From SHWB01 sp050246875 (GTDB lineage Bacteria > Pseudomonadota > Alphaproteobacteria > UBA6615): a stretch of 64,000 nucleotides of DNA. Position 1 is the first letter of the stretch. Every line of letters begins with the position of its first letter. Location of the stretch: assembly GCA_050246875.1 (NCBI GenBank), contig JBFWVF010000012.1, positions 1 through 64,000 on the forward strand, read 5' to 3'. Both the position numbers and the translations under genes were made by a program. Positions 1-8,664 of this stretch are shown here, piece by piece. The notes under the pieces are model-generated. The model was given only the letters and a program-made list of their open reading frames with translations, did not search any database and was not told the origin of the DNA.

Positions 1-29
1 GCCGCGCGCGGCCGGCGGACGGAAGCCCC

Positions 30-1028
30 TCAGCCGGCCAGCGCGATCACCGTGCGACCGCGCACGCCGCCCGACAGGATGGTGCGGGCGAGATCCGGCA
101 CATCCTCCAGGCGATGCTCGGTGGTCAGCGCGTCGAGCTTGTCCAGCGGCAACTCGGCGGCGATGCGGCCCCAGATGCGCTCGCGCGCCGCGTGCGTCTG
201 CATCACCGAATCGATGCCCAGAAGATTGACGCCGCGCAGCAGGAACGGGATCACCGTCGTGCCCAGCTTGTTGCCGCCGGCCAGCCCGCAGGCGGCGACC
301 GAGCCGCCGTACTTCATCTGCGCCAGCACCGTCGCCAGGGTCGAGGCACCGACGCTGTCGACGCAGCCGGCCCAGCGCTCGGCCTCCAGGGGCTTGGCCT
401 CGTGGTCGGACAGTTCCTTGCGGTCGAGGATGGTCGCGGCGCCGAGGCCCTTGAGCCAGTCGGCCTCGGCCGCCCGCCCGGTCGAGGCGACGACGGTGTA
501 GCCGCGCCGCGCCAGGATGGCGACGGCGACCGAGCCGACGCCGCCGGCCGCCCCCGTCACCAGCACCTCGCCCTTCGCCGGCGTCAGGCCGTGCGCCTCC
601 AGCGCATCGACCGCCAGCATCGAGGTGAAGCCGGCGGTGCCGACGGCCATCGCCCGTTTCGTCGTCAGGCCCGCCGGCAGCTTCACCAGCCAGTCGGCCC
701 TGACCCGCGCCTTCTGCGCGAAGCCGCCCCAGTGGACCTCGCCGACGCGCCAGCCGGTCAGCACCACCTTGTCGCCGGCCTTGTAGCGGGCGTCCGAGGA
801 GGTTTCGACCGTGCCGGCGAAGTCGATGCCCGGCACATGCGGGAACTTGCGCACCAGCCGGCCGATGTTGCCGTTGACGACCAGCCCGTCCTTGAAGTTG
901 AGGTCGGAATACTCGACCGCGACGGTGACCTCGCCCGCCGGCAGGTCGTCGGTCGTCAACTGCCGGATGCCAGCCGTGACTTTCCCCTCGGCCTCGTCGA
1001 GGACGAGGGCCTTGAACGTGTCGGCCAT
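30..1028 (-). CDS. acuI: MDR oxidoreductase, acrylyl-CoA reductase (AcuI/YhdH) family
   Basis: This 332-residue zinc-independent medium-chain dehydrogenase probably reduces acrylyl-CoA or a related 2-enoyl-CoA with NADPH in the cytoplasm. The N-terminal GroES-like fold carries SDLNFKDGL (residues 41-49) and the dinucleotide fold carries TGAAGGVG (158-165); both, and the length, are typical of AcuI/YhdH. The ATG at 1028 is preceded by a GGGGAGAAA ribosome site. The next gene upstream on the same strand is a thiolase, which suggests acyl-CoA metabolism. The family call is firm; the exact substrate is inferred. Confidence 0.85.
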   Translation of the reverse strand: MADTFKALVLDEAEGKVTAGIRQLTTDDLPAGEVTVAVEYSDLNFKDGLVVNGNIGRLVRKFPHVPGIDFAGTVETSSDARYKAGDKVVLTGWRVGEVHWGGFAQKARVRADWLVKLPAGLTTKRAMAVGTAGFTSMLAVDALEAHGLTPAKGEVLVTGAAGGVGSVAVAILARRGYTVVASTGRAAEADWLKGLGAATILDRKELSDHEAKPLEAERWAGCVDSVGASTLATVLAQMKYGGSVAACGLAGGNKLGTTVIPFLLRGVNLLGIDSVMQTHAARERIWGRIAAELPLDKLDALTTEHRLEDVPDLARTILSGGVRGRTVIALAG

Positions 1029-1093
1029 GATTTCTCCCCAGAGGCTGTTCCGAAGCGATTAAGGCGATGGCAACGCCCCGGCATACCCGGTGT

Positions 1094-1178
1094 CGTCATT
1101 GCGAGCGAAGCGAAGCAATCCAGTCTCCCGGTCGGCAGGCTGGATTGCCACGTCGGCTGCGCCTCCTCGCAATGACGG
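1094..1178. repeat. Interspersed palindromic element (CATTGCGAGCGAAGCGAAGC type)
   Basis: Between acuI and the first thiolase, a sequence beginning CGTCATTGCGAGCGAAGCG (1094-1112) and running on through CAATCCAG is partly mirrored by CTGGATTGCC (1140-1149) and CTCGCAATGACG (1166-1177). The two arms can form a long imperfect hairpin. Sequences of this kind are scattered between genes in many alphaproteobacterial genomes. No coding potential is seen. Confidence 0.6.
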
Positions 1179-1215
1179 CGATCGAAAGGCGCGAGGATGC
1201 AGGCGTACCGGTCTC

Positions 1216-2379
1216 TCAGGCGCGCAGCGGTTCGAGGATCGAGACGTAGTTCGACACCGCCGAGCCGCCCATGTTGAAGGTCATGCCCAGCTTCGCCCCG
1301 GGAAGCTGCAGCGCGCCGGCCGTGCCGGTGACCTGCATCGAGGCGAGAATGTGCATCGACACGCCGGTGGCGCCGAGCGGATGGCCCTTGGCCTTGAGGC
1401 CGCCGGAGCGGTTGACCGGCAGCTTGCCGTCGGGCTGGGTCCAGCCCTCCTTGATCGCCCGCTCGCCCTCGCCGCGCGGCGTCAGGCCCATCGCCTCGTA
1501 GGACAGCAGCTCGGCGGTGGTGAAGCAGTCGTGGACCTCGGCGAAGGACAGGTCGGCGAGATCGACGCCGGCCTGGGCATAGGCCCGCTTGAAGGCCTCG
1601 GCCGGGCCCTCGAAGTCGATGACCGTGCGGCGCGAGGTCGGCAGGAAGTCCTGCACATGCTGGGCGGCGCGGAAGTAGACCGCCTTCTTCATCGTCAGCG
1701 CGGTGTCGAGGTCGGCCAGCACCAGCGCCGCGGCGCCGTCCGACACCAGCGAGCAGTCGGTGCGCTTGAGCGGGCCGGCGACGACCGGGTTCTTCTCCGA
1801 CACGTTGCGGCAGAAATCGTAGCCGAGATCCTTGCGGATCTGCGCCCACTCGTTGGTGACGCCGTTCTTGTGGTTCTTGGCGGCGATCATCGCCAGGGCG
1901 TCGGACTTGTCGCCGTAGACCTGGAAGTAGCGCTCGGTGATGTGGCCGAAGATCTCGGCGAAGGACGAGGCCGATTCCTCGCGCAGGTAGGAGGCCTTGG
2001 ACAGGATGCCGCCGAGCACCTCGCCCGACACCTCGGTCATCTTCTCGACGCCGACGATGAGGGCGAAGCGCGCCTTCTTCGCGGCGATGCGGTCGAGGCC
2101 CTGGTAGAGTGCCGCCGAGCCGGTGGCGCAGGCGTTCTCGACATGCGTCGAGGGCTTGAAGCGCAGGTCGGGATGCGCCTGCAGCACGAGGGAGGCGGGA
2201 AATTCCTGCTTCACGAAGCCGCCGTTGAAGGTGCCGAGGTAGATGGCGTCGACCTCGCGCGGCTCGATGCCGGCATCGGCCATGGCGCCAGCGGCGGCCT
2301 CGACGATCATGTCCTCGATATCGCGGCCTTCGTGCTTGCCGAATTTCAGATGGTGCCAGCCGACGATGCAGGCGCTCAT
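1216..2379 (-). CDS. Thiolase family protein (SCP2/Ltp2-type), copy 1
   Basis: The 387-residue protein is a thiolase-superfamily enzyme predicted to cleave 3-ketoacyl-CoA or a branched or steroid-type acyl-CoA. The nucleophile is Cys84 in ENACATGSAA, and the catalytic His333 lies in GHPLGATG. The C terminus has an N-x-GG motif rather than the Cys-x-Gly of classical thiolases, which matches the SCP2/lipid-transfer thiolase branch. No DUF35/OB-fold partner is adjacent. The start was set at the ATG at 2379 because AAGGAGACC precedes it and its paralogue at 2683 begins with the same MSACIVGWHHLKFG. It is a tandem paralogue of that gene. Confidence 0.88.
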   Translation of the reverse strand: MSACIVGWHHLKFGKHEGRDIEDMIVEAAAGAMADAGIEPREVDAIYLGTFNGGFVKQEFPASLVLQAHPDLRFKPSTHVENACATGSAALYQGLDRIAAKKARFALIVGVEKMTEVSGEVLGGILSKASYLREESASSFAEIFGHITERYFQVYGDKSDALAMIAAKNHKNGVTNEWAQIRKDLGYDFCRNVSEKNPVVAGPLKRTDCSLVSDGAAALVLADLDTALTMKKAVYFRAAQHVQDFLPTSRRTVIDFEGPAEAFKRAYAQAGVDLADLSFAEVHDCFTTAELLSYEAMGLTPRGEGERAIKEGWTQPDGKLPVNRSGGLKAKGHPLGATGVSMHILASMQVTGTAGALQLPGAKLGMTFNMGGSAVSNYVSILEPLRA

Positions 2380-2494
2380 GGCGGTCTCCTTGTCCGGCGG
2401 CGCGGCCCTGCCGGCGCCGCCGCTGCGATTGGTGTGCGGCGCAATATAGGTCCGTTGAAACGCGATGTCAGCCGGCCAAAGCCGCCCTCTTCGG

Positions 2495-2536
2495 CCCGGC
2501 AGCACGTCCCTCTTCGCCCCGGCAGCACGTCCCTCT
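2495..2536. repeat. Tandem duplication of a 23-bp unit
   Basis: The 19-base string CCCGGCAGCACGTCCCTCT occurs at 2495-2513 and again at 2518-2536, a spacing of 23 bases. It lies in the non-coding gap between the two thiolase genes and continues into the palindromic element that follows. Confidence 0.7.
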
Positions 2537-2682
2537 CCGCCCCTTGGGGGGAGAGGGAGGGGACCCATGGCGTCAGCAATGGGGAGGGTGAGGTGGGGCA
2601 GCGCGGACCGTCGCCATCCGCCCGGCCCTCCTCACCCTGCCCTCTCCTCCCTCGGGAGGAGAGGGTGTCTCCGTCGCGGCGC
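2528..2682. repeat. Intergenic palindromic repeat between the thiolases
   Basis: The 303-base gap between the thiolases (2380-2682) has no gene but is dense in inverted repeats. TCCCTCTCC near 2530 pairs with GGAGAGGGA near 2550. CCCTCTCCTCC (2640-2650) pairs with GGAGGAGAGGG (2655-2665) around a 4-base loop. The same 11-bp stem recurs at 24931-24956, so this is an interspersed repeat family. It lacks a T-run and is not a clear terminator. Confidence 0.65.
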
Positions 2683-3846
2683 CTACCCGCGCAGCGGCTC
2701 GAGGATCGAGACGTAGTTGGCCGCCGCGGTGCCGCCCATGTTGAAGATGGCGCCGAGCTTCGGGGCCGGGAGTTGCATCGCCCCGGCGGTGCCGGTGAGC
2801 TGCATCGACGAGAGGATGTGCATCGACACGCCGGTGGCGCCGAGCGGGTGGCCCTTCGACTTGAGGCCGCCCGAGCGGTTGACCGGCAGCTTGCCGTCCT
2901 TCTGCGTCCAGCCCTCGGTGATGGCGCGCGCGCCCTCGCCCTTCGGCGTCAGGCCCAGCGCCTCGTAGGACAGCAATTCCGCCGTGGTGAAGCAGTCATG
3001 CACCTCGGCGAAGGAGATGTCGTCGACCGACACGCGGGCCTGGGCGTAGGCACGCCGGAACGCCTCCGTCGGCGCCTCGAAGTCGACGATGTCCTTCTTC
3101 GACATCGGCAGGTAGTCCTGCACGTGCTGGGCGGCGCGGAAATACACCGCCTTCTTCATCGACAGCGCCGTGTCGAGATCGGCCAGCACCAGCGCCGCGG
3201 CGCCGTCCGAGACCAGCGAGCAGTCGGTGCGCTTGAGCGGGCCGGCGACCAGCGGGTTCTTCTCCGAGGGATGGCGGCAGAACTCGTAGCCGAGATCCTT
3301 CTGCATCTGCGCCCACGGATTGTCGCAGCCGTTCTTGTGGTTCTTGGCGGCGATCATCGCCAGCGCGTCCGACTGGTCGCCGTAGCGCTGGAAATAGCGC
3401 TCGGTGATCTGGCCGAAGACGGCGGCGAAGGAGGTGACGTGCTCCTCGCGCAGATAGGCGCCCTGGGCGAGGATGCCGCCGAGCACCTCGCCGGTGACCT
3501 CGGTCATCTTTTCCATGCCGACGCAGAGCACGAAGCGCGCCTTCTTCGCGGCGATGCGGTCGAGGCCCTGGTAGACCGCCGCCGAGCCGGTGGCGCAGGC
3601 GTTCTCGACATGCGTCGCCGGCTTGAAGCGCAGGTCCGGGTGCGCCTGCAGCACGAGCGAGGCCGGGAAGGCCTGCTTCACCAGTGCGCCGCCGAAGGTG
3701 CCGAGATAGATGGCGTCGACGTCGCGCGGCTCGATGCCGGCATCGGCCATGGCGCCGACCGAGGCCTCGACGATCAGGTCCTCGATGTCGCGGCCCTCGT
3801 GCTTGCCGAATTTCAGATGGTGCCAGCCGACGATGCAGGCGCTCAT
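2683..3846 (-). CDS. Thiolase family protein (SCP2/Ltp2-type), copy 2
   Basis: This 387-residue paralogue of the neighbouring thiolase has exactly the same length, and differences are scattered along it. The Cys nucleophile sits in ENACATGS and the catalytic His in GHPLGATG. The C terminus again has a GG motif in place of the second thiolase Cys, supporting SCP2-type membership. The ATG at 3846 follows a GGGAGAG ribosome site. Conservation of active-site residues in both copies suggests both are functional, possibly with different acyl-CoA preferences; that is inference. Confidence 0.88.
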   Translation of the reverse strand: MSACIVGWHHLKFGKHEGRDIEDLIVEASVGAMADAGIEPRDVDAIYLGTFGGALVKQAFPASLVLQAHPDLRFKPATHVENACATGSAAVYQGLDRIAAKKARFVLCVGMEKMTEVTGEVLGGILAQGAYLREEHVTSFAAVFGQITERYFQRYGDQSDALAMIAAKNHKNGCDNPWAQMQKDLGYEFCRHPSEKNPLVAGPLKRTDCSLVSDGAAALVLADLDTALSMKKAVYFRAAQHVQDYLPMSKKDIVDFEAPTEAFRRAYAQARVSVDDISFAEVHDCFTTAELLSYEALGLTPKGEGARAITEGWTQKDGKLPVNRSGGLKSKGHPLGATGVSMHILSSMQLTGTAGAMQLPAPKLGAIFNMGGTAAANYVSILEPLRG

Positions 3847-3943
3847 GACGCTCTCCCGATGAATGCGAAGCGCGAACCCTAGGCCGTCCGCCGACGTCTG
3901 TCAGCGCCACCGACCCGGCCCGCTCGCTGGATGAACAGGCGGC

Positions 3944-4981
3944 CTAGGCGAGGCGCCACGCCACTTCTTCGCCCGCCCGGAACGGCACGACACCGGGGCC
4001 ACCGGCGACCGCGTGCAGCCGCGGCACCCTCCACGGGCGGCGCTCCAGCGTCACCCGCGCCGCGTTCGGCGGCAGGCGGTAGAAGGCCGGGCCGTTGAGG
4101 GAGGCGAAGGCTTCCAGCCGGGCGAGGGCACCGTCCTCGGCGAAGACCTCGGCGTACAGCTCGATCGCCGCCGGCGCGGTGAAGATGCCGGCGCAGCCGC
4201 AGTCCATCTCCTTGTCGCTGACCGGGTGCGGCGCCGAGTCGGTGCCGAGGAAGAAGGCCGCCTCGCCGGACGTGGCGGCCGCGCGCAGGGCCAGGCGATG
4301 CACCTCGCGCTTGGCCACCGGCAGGCAATAATGATGCGGGCGCAGTCCACCCATGAACAAGGCATTGCGGTTGATGATGAGATGATGAGCCGTGATTGTG
4401 GCGGCGACGCGCGGCGCATGAGCCCGCACGAATTCCACCGCCTCCCGCGTCGTCGCGTGCTCGAAGACGACGCGCAGCGCCTTGTGGTGCGCCAGCAGCG
4501 GCGTCAGCACGCGGTCGATGAACACAGCCTCGCGGTCGAATACGTCGACCGCCGGGTCCGTGACCTCGCCGTGCACGAGCAGCGGCGCGCCGGCCTTCGC
4601 CAGAACCTCCAGCGCACCGTCGACCCGGCTGATGTCGGTGACGCCGGCATGCGAGTTGGTGGTGGCGCCGGCGGGATAGAGCTTGGCGGCAACGAAGGTG
4701 CCGTCGGCGATGCCGGCGGCGAGGTCGGCGGCGTCGGTCTCGTCGGTCAGGTAGCAGACCATCAGCGGCGTGAAGTCCGCGCCCGCCGGCAGGGCGGCGA
4801 GGATGCGGTCGCGGTAGGCGCGCGCCTCGGCCGCCGCGCGCACCGGCGGCACGAGGTTGGGCATGACGATGGCGCGGCCGAAGCGCGCCGCCGTCGGCGG
4901 CAGCACGGCGGCAAGCATGGCGCCGTCGCGCAGATGCAGGTGCCAGTCGTCGGGCCGGCGGATGGTGATGCGGTCGGTCAC
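3944..4981 (-). CDS. pyrC: Dihydroorotase (class II)
   Basis: Dihydroorotase interconverts N-carbamoyl-aspartate and dihydroorotate in pyrimidine synthesis. The 345-residue protein has the metal-binding His14-Leu-His16 in WHLHLRDG, Lys100 in AAKLYPAGAT as the expected carboxylated lysine, and HxE/HH motifs downstream, as in E. coli-type PyrC. The GTG start at 4981 was chosen because it forms a GTGA overlap with the stop of the upstream amidotransferase gene and puts the metal site at the family-typical position. Its cotranscription with cell-surface glycan genes is unusual. Confidence 0.92.
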   Translation of the reverse strand: MTDRITIRRPDDWHLHLRDGAMLAAVLPPTAARFGRAIVMPNLVPPVRAAAEARAYRDRILAALPAGADFTPLMVCYLTDETDAADLAAGIADGTFVAAKLYPAGATTNSHAGVTDISRVDGALEVLAKAGAPLLVHGEVTDPAVDVFDREAVFIDRVLTPLLAHHKALRVVFEHATTREAVEFVRAHAPRVAATITAHHLIINRNALFMGGLRPHHYCLPVAKREVHRLALRAAATSGEAAFFLGTDSAPHPVSDKEMDCGCAGIFTAPAAIELYAEVFAEDGALARLEAFASLNGPAFYRLPPNAARVTLERRPWRVPRLHAVAGGPGVVPFRAGEEVAWRLA

Positions 4982-6762
4982 GCGGCCTCCTTCGCCTCGC
5001 GCAGGACGTCGAAGGCGTCGCCGTCGACGACGCGGCCGAGCACATGGCGGTCGTACCACAGCGCCCAGAACAGCAGGGTCCAGGCGGCGAAACCGGCACG
5101 CTTGCCGCCGGCGGCGGCGAACAGTGCCTCGACGGCACGGCGGTCGGCGATCTCCGCCACCGCCGGATGGCGCGCGACGAGCGGCCCCAGTTCGCCGCCG
5201 CGCCGCGCGATCCAGGCGCCGACGGGCACGGTGAAACCGCGCTTCTTCGTGAAGGCGCGGGCCTGTGGCAGGCGGTCGTCGAGCCACTTCCGCAGCAGCC
5301 ACTTGCCGGTGCCGTCGCGCACCTTCTGGCGGTCCGACAGGCGAAAGGCGACGTCGGCGACGACGGGGTCGAGGAACGGCGTGCGGCCCTCGACGCCATG
5401 CGCCATCAGGCAGCGATCGAGCTTCAGCAGGATGTCGTTCGGCAGCCAGTCGGCGCAGTCGGCGGCCTGGGCGACCTGCAGCCGCGAGCGCCCGGGCAGC
5501 CGCGCCGTGGTCTCGGCGGCGGCGACGCCGTCGCGCCAGCCGGCGATATCGTCGCTGAGGAGGGAGAGCCCGTCGAAGGTGCCGCGCGCACGCATCGTCC
5601 GCCCGCCGCGCCACCACGGCCGGACACCCGCGAGGTAGCGATAGCGGCCGTAGCCGGCGAACAGTTCGTCGCCGCCCTCGCCGGTGAGGATCACCTTGAG
5701 CCCCGCCGCCCGCGCTGCCGCCGCCAGCACCCAGCTCGGCAACATGGCGTAGTCGGCCGCCGGATCGTCGGCGGCGGCGGCAACCTGCGGCAGGACGCGC
5801 CAGAAATCGGCGGCCGAGAATTCCAGCGCCTGCATCTCGGCGCCAAGCGCGGCGGCGATTTCGCGCGCCTGCGCGCGCTCGTCGGCGGCGCCGGGCTCGG
5901 CGAAACCCATGGTGAAGGCGTGCACCGGGCGCTCGTTGAGGCGCGCCATGACCGACAGCACGACGGAGCTATCGACGCCGCCCGACAGGAACATGCCGTA
6001 GGGCACGTCCGAACGCTGATGCACCATGATGCTGTCGGCGAGCGCCGCGTCGAGGCGCTCGATGGCCTCGCCGTCCGACCAGGCTTCCGGCGCGCCGGCT
6101 GGCAGCGACCAGCGCCGCGCGCGCGAGACGATGCGGCCGGCGCGCACAACCAGCGTCTCGCCCGGCTGCACGCGCGCGACGCCCTCGAAGATCGTCGCGG
6201 CGCCGGTCGTGTACTGCAACTGCAGCATCTCGGCGCGGGCGCGCGGATCGACGCGCGGGCGCAGGATGCCGGCGGCGAACAGCGCCTGCGGCTCGGAGGC
6301 GAAGGCGAACAGCCGATCGGTCTGCGCGTAGTACAGCGGCTTGATACCGAAGGGATCACGCGCGAGGATGAGCTGGTCCTCTAGCGGATCGAAGATGGCG
6401 ATGGCGTACATGCCGCGCAGCGTCGCCGCGAAGTCGGCGCCATGGCGGCGGTAGAGGTGCAGCGGCGGTTCGCAGTCGGACTGCGTCGTGAAGCGCACGT
6501 CGGTCATCGCGGCGCGCAGCTCGACGTAGTTGTAGATCTCGCCGTTGGCGACGAGGGCGGCGCCGCCCGGCTCGAACAGCGGCTGGTCGCCGCCGGCGAG
6601 GTCGATGATGGCGAGGCGGCGCTGCACCAGGCCGACGCCGCGCGCGACGGTGCGCCCGCCGCCGTCCGGCCCGCGATGGCCGATGGCCGCGGCCAGCCGG
6701 TCGAGCACCGCCGGTTCGGGCGTCGACCCGTCGCGCATCATGATCCCGGCTATGCCGCACAT
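4978..6762 (-). CDS. asnB: Asparagine synthase (glutamine-hydrolysing) family amidotransferase
   Basis: The 594-residue protein joins an N-terminal class II glutaminase, with Cys2 as nucleophile after Met removal (MCGIAGI), to a synthetase domain with the ATP pyrophosphatase loop SGGVDSS at 260-266. It should transfer glutamine-derived ammonia to a carboxylate activated as an adenylate. The family includes AsnB and homologues in polysaccharide clusters that amidate sugar acids. Its position just downstream of three glycosyltransferase genes makes a glycan amidation role plausible, but free asparagine synthesis cannot be excluded. Confidence 0.85.
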   Translation of the reverse strand: MCGIAGIMMRDGSTPEPAVLDRLAAAIGHRGPDGGGRTVARGVGLVQRRLAIIDLAGGDQPLFEPGGAALVANGEIYNYVELRAAMTDVRFTTQSDCEPPLHLYRRHGADFAATLRGMYAIAIFDPLEDQLILARDPFGIKPLYYAQTDRLFAFASEPQALFAAGILRPRVDPRARAEMLQLQYTTGAATIFEGVARVQPGETLVVRAGRIVSRARRWSLPAGAPEAWSDGEAIERLDAALADSIMVHQRSDVPYGMFLSGGVDSSVVLSVMARLNERPVHAFTMGFAEPGAADERAQAREIAAALGAEMQALEFSAADFWRVLPQVAAAADDPAADYAMLPSWVLAAAARAAGLKVILTGEGGDELFAGYGRYRYLAGVRPWWRGGRTMRARGTFDGLSLLSDDIAGWRDGVAAAETTARLPGRSRLQVAQAADCADWLPNDILLKLDRCLMAHGVEGRTPFLDPVVADVAFRLSDRQKVRDGTGKWLLRKWLDDRLPQARAFTKKRGFTVPVGAWIARRGGELGPLVARHPAVAEIADRRAVEALFAAAGGKRAGFAAWTLLFWALWYDRHVLGRVVDGDAFDVLREAKEAA

Positions 6763-6832
6763 TCGCTGTCGCCCGTTGCCACGGCCCGAGCCTTAACCGC
6801 TTGCCCCCGCGCCGTCCAGCGGCCGTCCAGCC

Positions 6833-7867
6833 CTAACGCGCGAGCGTCGCGAGGAAGTCCAGCCAGCGGTCGACGACCACCGCCTCGGTATAGTCGCGCT
6901 CCCACGCGGCGCGGCCGGCGGCGGCGATGGCGGCGGCGCGCGATCGGTCGGAGAGGAGCGCGCCGATCGCCGCGGCCAGCGCGCTGGCGTCCTCGGCCGG
7001 CACCAGCAGGCCGGTGCGGCCATCCTCGATCAGCCGCCCCGGGCCGGCGACGTCGGCGGCAACAACGGGCCGGCCGGCGGCCCATGCCTCCAGCACGACG
7101 TTGCCCAGCGGCTCGTGGCGCGACGAGCAGACATAGACGTCCGCCGCCGCCATCAGTGCCGGCACGTCGTCGCGCCAACCGAGGAAGCGCACCCGCCCGG
7201 CGACGCCGAGGCTTTCGGCCTGGCGATGCAGTGCCGCCCCCTCCGGGCCTTCCCCGGCGAGCCACAGCCAGACGCCGGGCAGCGCCGCAAGCGCCGCGAG
7301 GAGGACGTCGAAGCCCTTGTTCTCGTGCAGCCGCCCGGCCGCCACCAGCAATGGCGCCTCCAGCGGCGTGTCGAGGCCGAAGCGCGAGACGGCCTCGGCC
7401 GCCGGCGGATCGACGAAGTTCGGCAGCATGTGGACGCGCTCGGCCGGCCAGCCCTGGCCGACGATCCAGTCGCGGATGTCGTCGGTGTTGGCCACCAGCC
7501 GGTCGCAGTGACGGTAGTAGCGCAGGTCGTAGTAACCGCCGAGGCGGCCGACGAGGCTGTAGGCGGCCGGCGCCTTCGCCTGCGGCGTCGCCCAGGCCGC
7601 GCGGCTCATCCAGGCGAGCACGACGTCGGGGCGATAGCGCTCGATCTCGCGCGCGATTGCCGGTCGCGTGCGGAAGTCCATGCGGCTGCCGAAGGGCAGT
7701 TCGACCGGCGTGATCCCGGCCCGGCGCAGCGCCCGCGCCCGCGCCGGGTCGCGGCGGATGACGAGATGCTGGTCGAGGCCGCGGCGCGCGAAGGCGGCGG
7801 CGAGACGCACGAAGAACGCCTCGGCGCCGCCCATCTCGGCGCCGGCCATGGTCTGCAGCAGCCTCAC
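6833..7867 (-). CDS. Glycosyltransferase family 4 (GT-B fold)
   Basis: This 344-residue GT-B glycosyltransferase has an N-terminal acceptor domain with GGAEAFFVRLA and a C-terminal donor domain with AGRLHENKGFDVLL and a retaining-type E-x7-E motif in HEPLGNVVLEAW. It probably adds a sugar to LPS core or a related glycan at the inner face of the cytoplasmic membrane. The GTG at 7867 overlaps the stop of the upstream GT2 gene (GTGA), and it places VRLLQTM at the expected first strand. It is in an operon with GT2, GT9 and the amidotransferase. Confidence 0.85.
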   Translation of the reverse strand: MRLLQTMAGAEMGGAEAFFVRLAAAFARRGLDQHLVIRRDPARARALRRAGITPVELPFGSRMDFRTRPAIAREIERYRPDVVLAWMSRAAWATPQAKAPAAYSLVGRLGGYYDLRYYRHCDRLVANTDDIRDWIVGQGWPAERVHMLPNFVDPPAAEAVSRFGLDTPLEAPLLVAAGRLHENKGFDVLLAALAALPGVWLWLAGEGPEGAALHRQAESLGVAGRVRFLGWRDDVPALMAAADVYVCSSRHEPLGNVVLEAWAAGRPVVAADVAGPGRLIEDGRTGLLVPAEDASALAAAIGALLSDRSRAAAIAAAGRAAWERDYTEAVVVDRWLDFLATLAR

Positions 7868-8664
7868 GCGCCGCCGTCCGTCGGCCGGGGCCGCGCCGGT
7901 TCGAGCCGGGCCTTGAGATGCGACAGGATCGGATAGAGCGCCGCCATCAGCGCGATGAGCACGCCCCAGGCGCCCTCGCGGTAGCCCTTGCGGCGCACGT
8001 AGCAGGCCCAGAAGCGCGTGAACATGCGGCGGACATTGCGCCCGAGCGAGCCGATGTCGCCGGAATCGCGAAGATCCTGCGCGCGGGCGGTGGTGTAGCG
8101 GTCGAGCCGGGCGATCATGTCCGATATGTCCCGGTCGACGTAATGCATCATGCGTGCCGCCAGCCGCCCCTGCGGTCCCTTCAGCACGAGGCGGGGGTGG
8201 ACGCGCTCGTCGCCCCACACCTTGGCCGGCCCCTCGGCCGCGCTGCGGGCGAACAGGCGGACGGCCGCCGACACGCCCCAGGCGGCGCCCCAGCCGTAGC
8301 GCACCAGCCGGTCGCCGACATAGTTGTCGAACGGCACCAGGAAGTGCCCGTAGGGCGCGGTCGCGATGGTTGCGCGCACCTCGCGGGCGAGGTCGTCGCC
8401 GACGCGCTCGTCGGCATCGACCTCGAGAATCCAGTCGCCCTGGCAGGCGGCGATGCCGGCGTTGCGGCGCGGGCCCTCCAGTTCCCAGGCACCCTCGACG
8501 AGGCGCGCGCCATGGGCGCGGGCGATGGCGACCGAGCCGTCCGTCGTGCGGTCGAGGACGACGACGATCTCGTCGGCGAAGGCCAGACGGGCGAGACAGT
8601 CGGCGAGCTGCGCCGCCTCGTTGCGCGCGACGACGAGGGCCGACAGGCGCGGCGCGGCGGTCAT
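7864..8664 (-). CDS. Glycosyltransferase family 2 (WaaE/KdtX-like)
   Basis: The 266-residue GT-A glycosyltransferase opens with SALVVARNEA and has the metal/nucleotide DxD-type motif VDADERVG. The arrangement, including the late region rich in Arg and Trp, resembles LPS core beta-glycosyltransferases of the WaaE/KdtX type. The ATG at 8664 gives an ATGA overlap with the upstream heptosyltransferase gene, and it was preferred to an in-frame start nine codons earlier. The sugar and acceptor cannot be deduced. Confidence 0.82.
   Translation of the reverse strand: MTAAPRLSALVVARNEAAQLADCLARLAFADEIVVVLDRTTDGSVAIARAHGARLVEGAWELEGPRRNAGIAACQGDWILEVDADERVGDDLAREVRATIATAPYGHFLVPFDNYVGDRLVRYGWGAAWGVSAAVRLFARSAAEGPAKVWGDERVHPRLVLKGPQGRLAARMMHYVDRDISDMIARLDRYTTARAQDLRDSGDIGSLGRNVRRMFTRFWACYVRRKGYREGAWGVLIALMAALYPILSHLKARLEPARPRPTDGGA

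Noticed and set aside
2495..2682. CRISPR array in the thiolase spacer
   Set aside because: The repeats are few, directly adjacent and palindromic without unique spacers of regular length, and no cas gene is present.
1090..3882. A 930-codon plus-strand frame opposite the thiolases
   Set aside because: It is the GC-driven antisense shadow of both thiolase genes, crosses the repeat spacer, and is rich in Arg/His/Gly without any domain.
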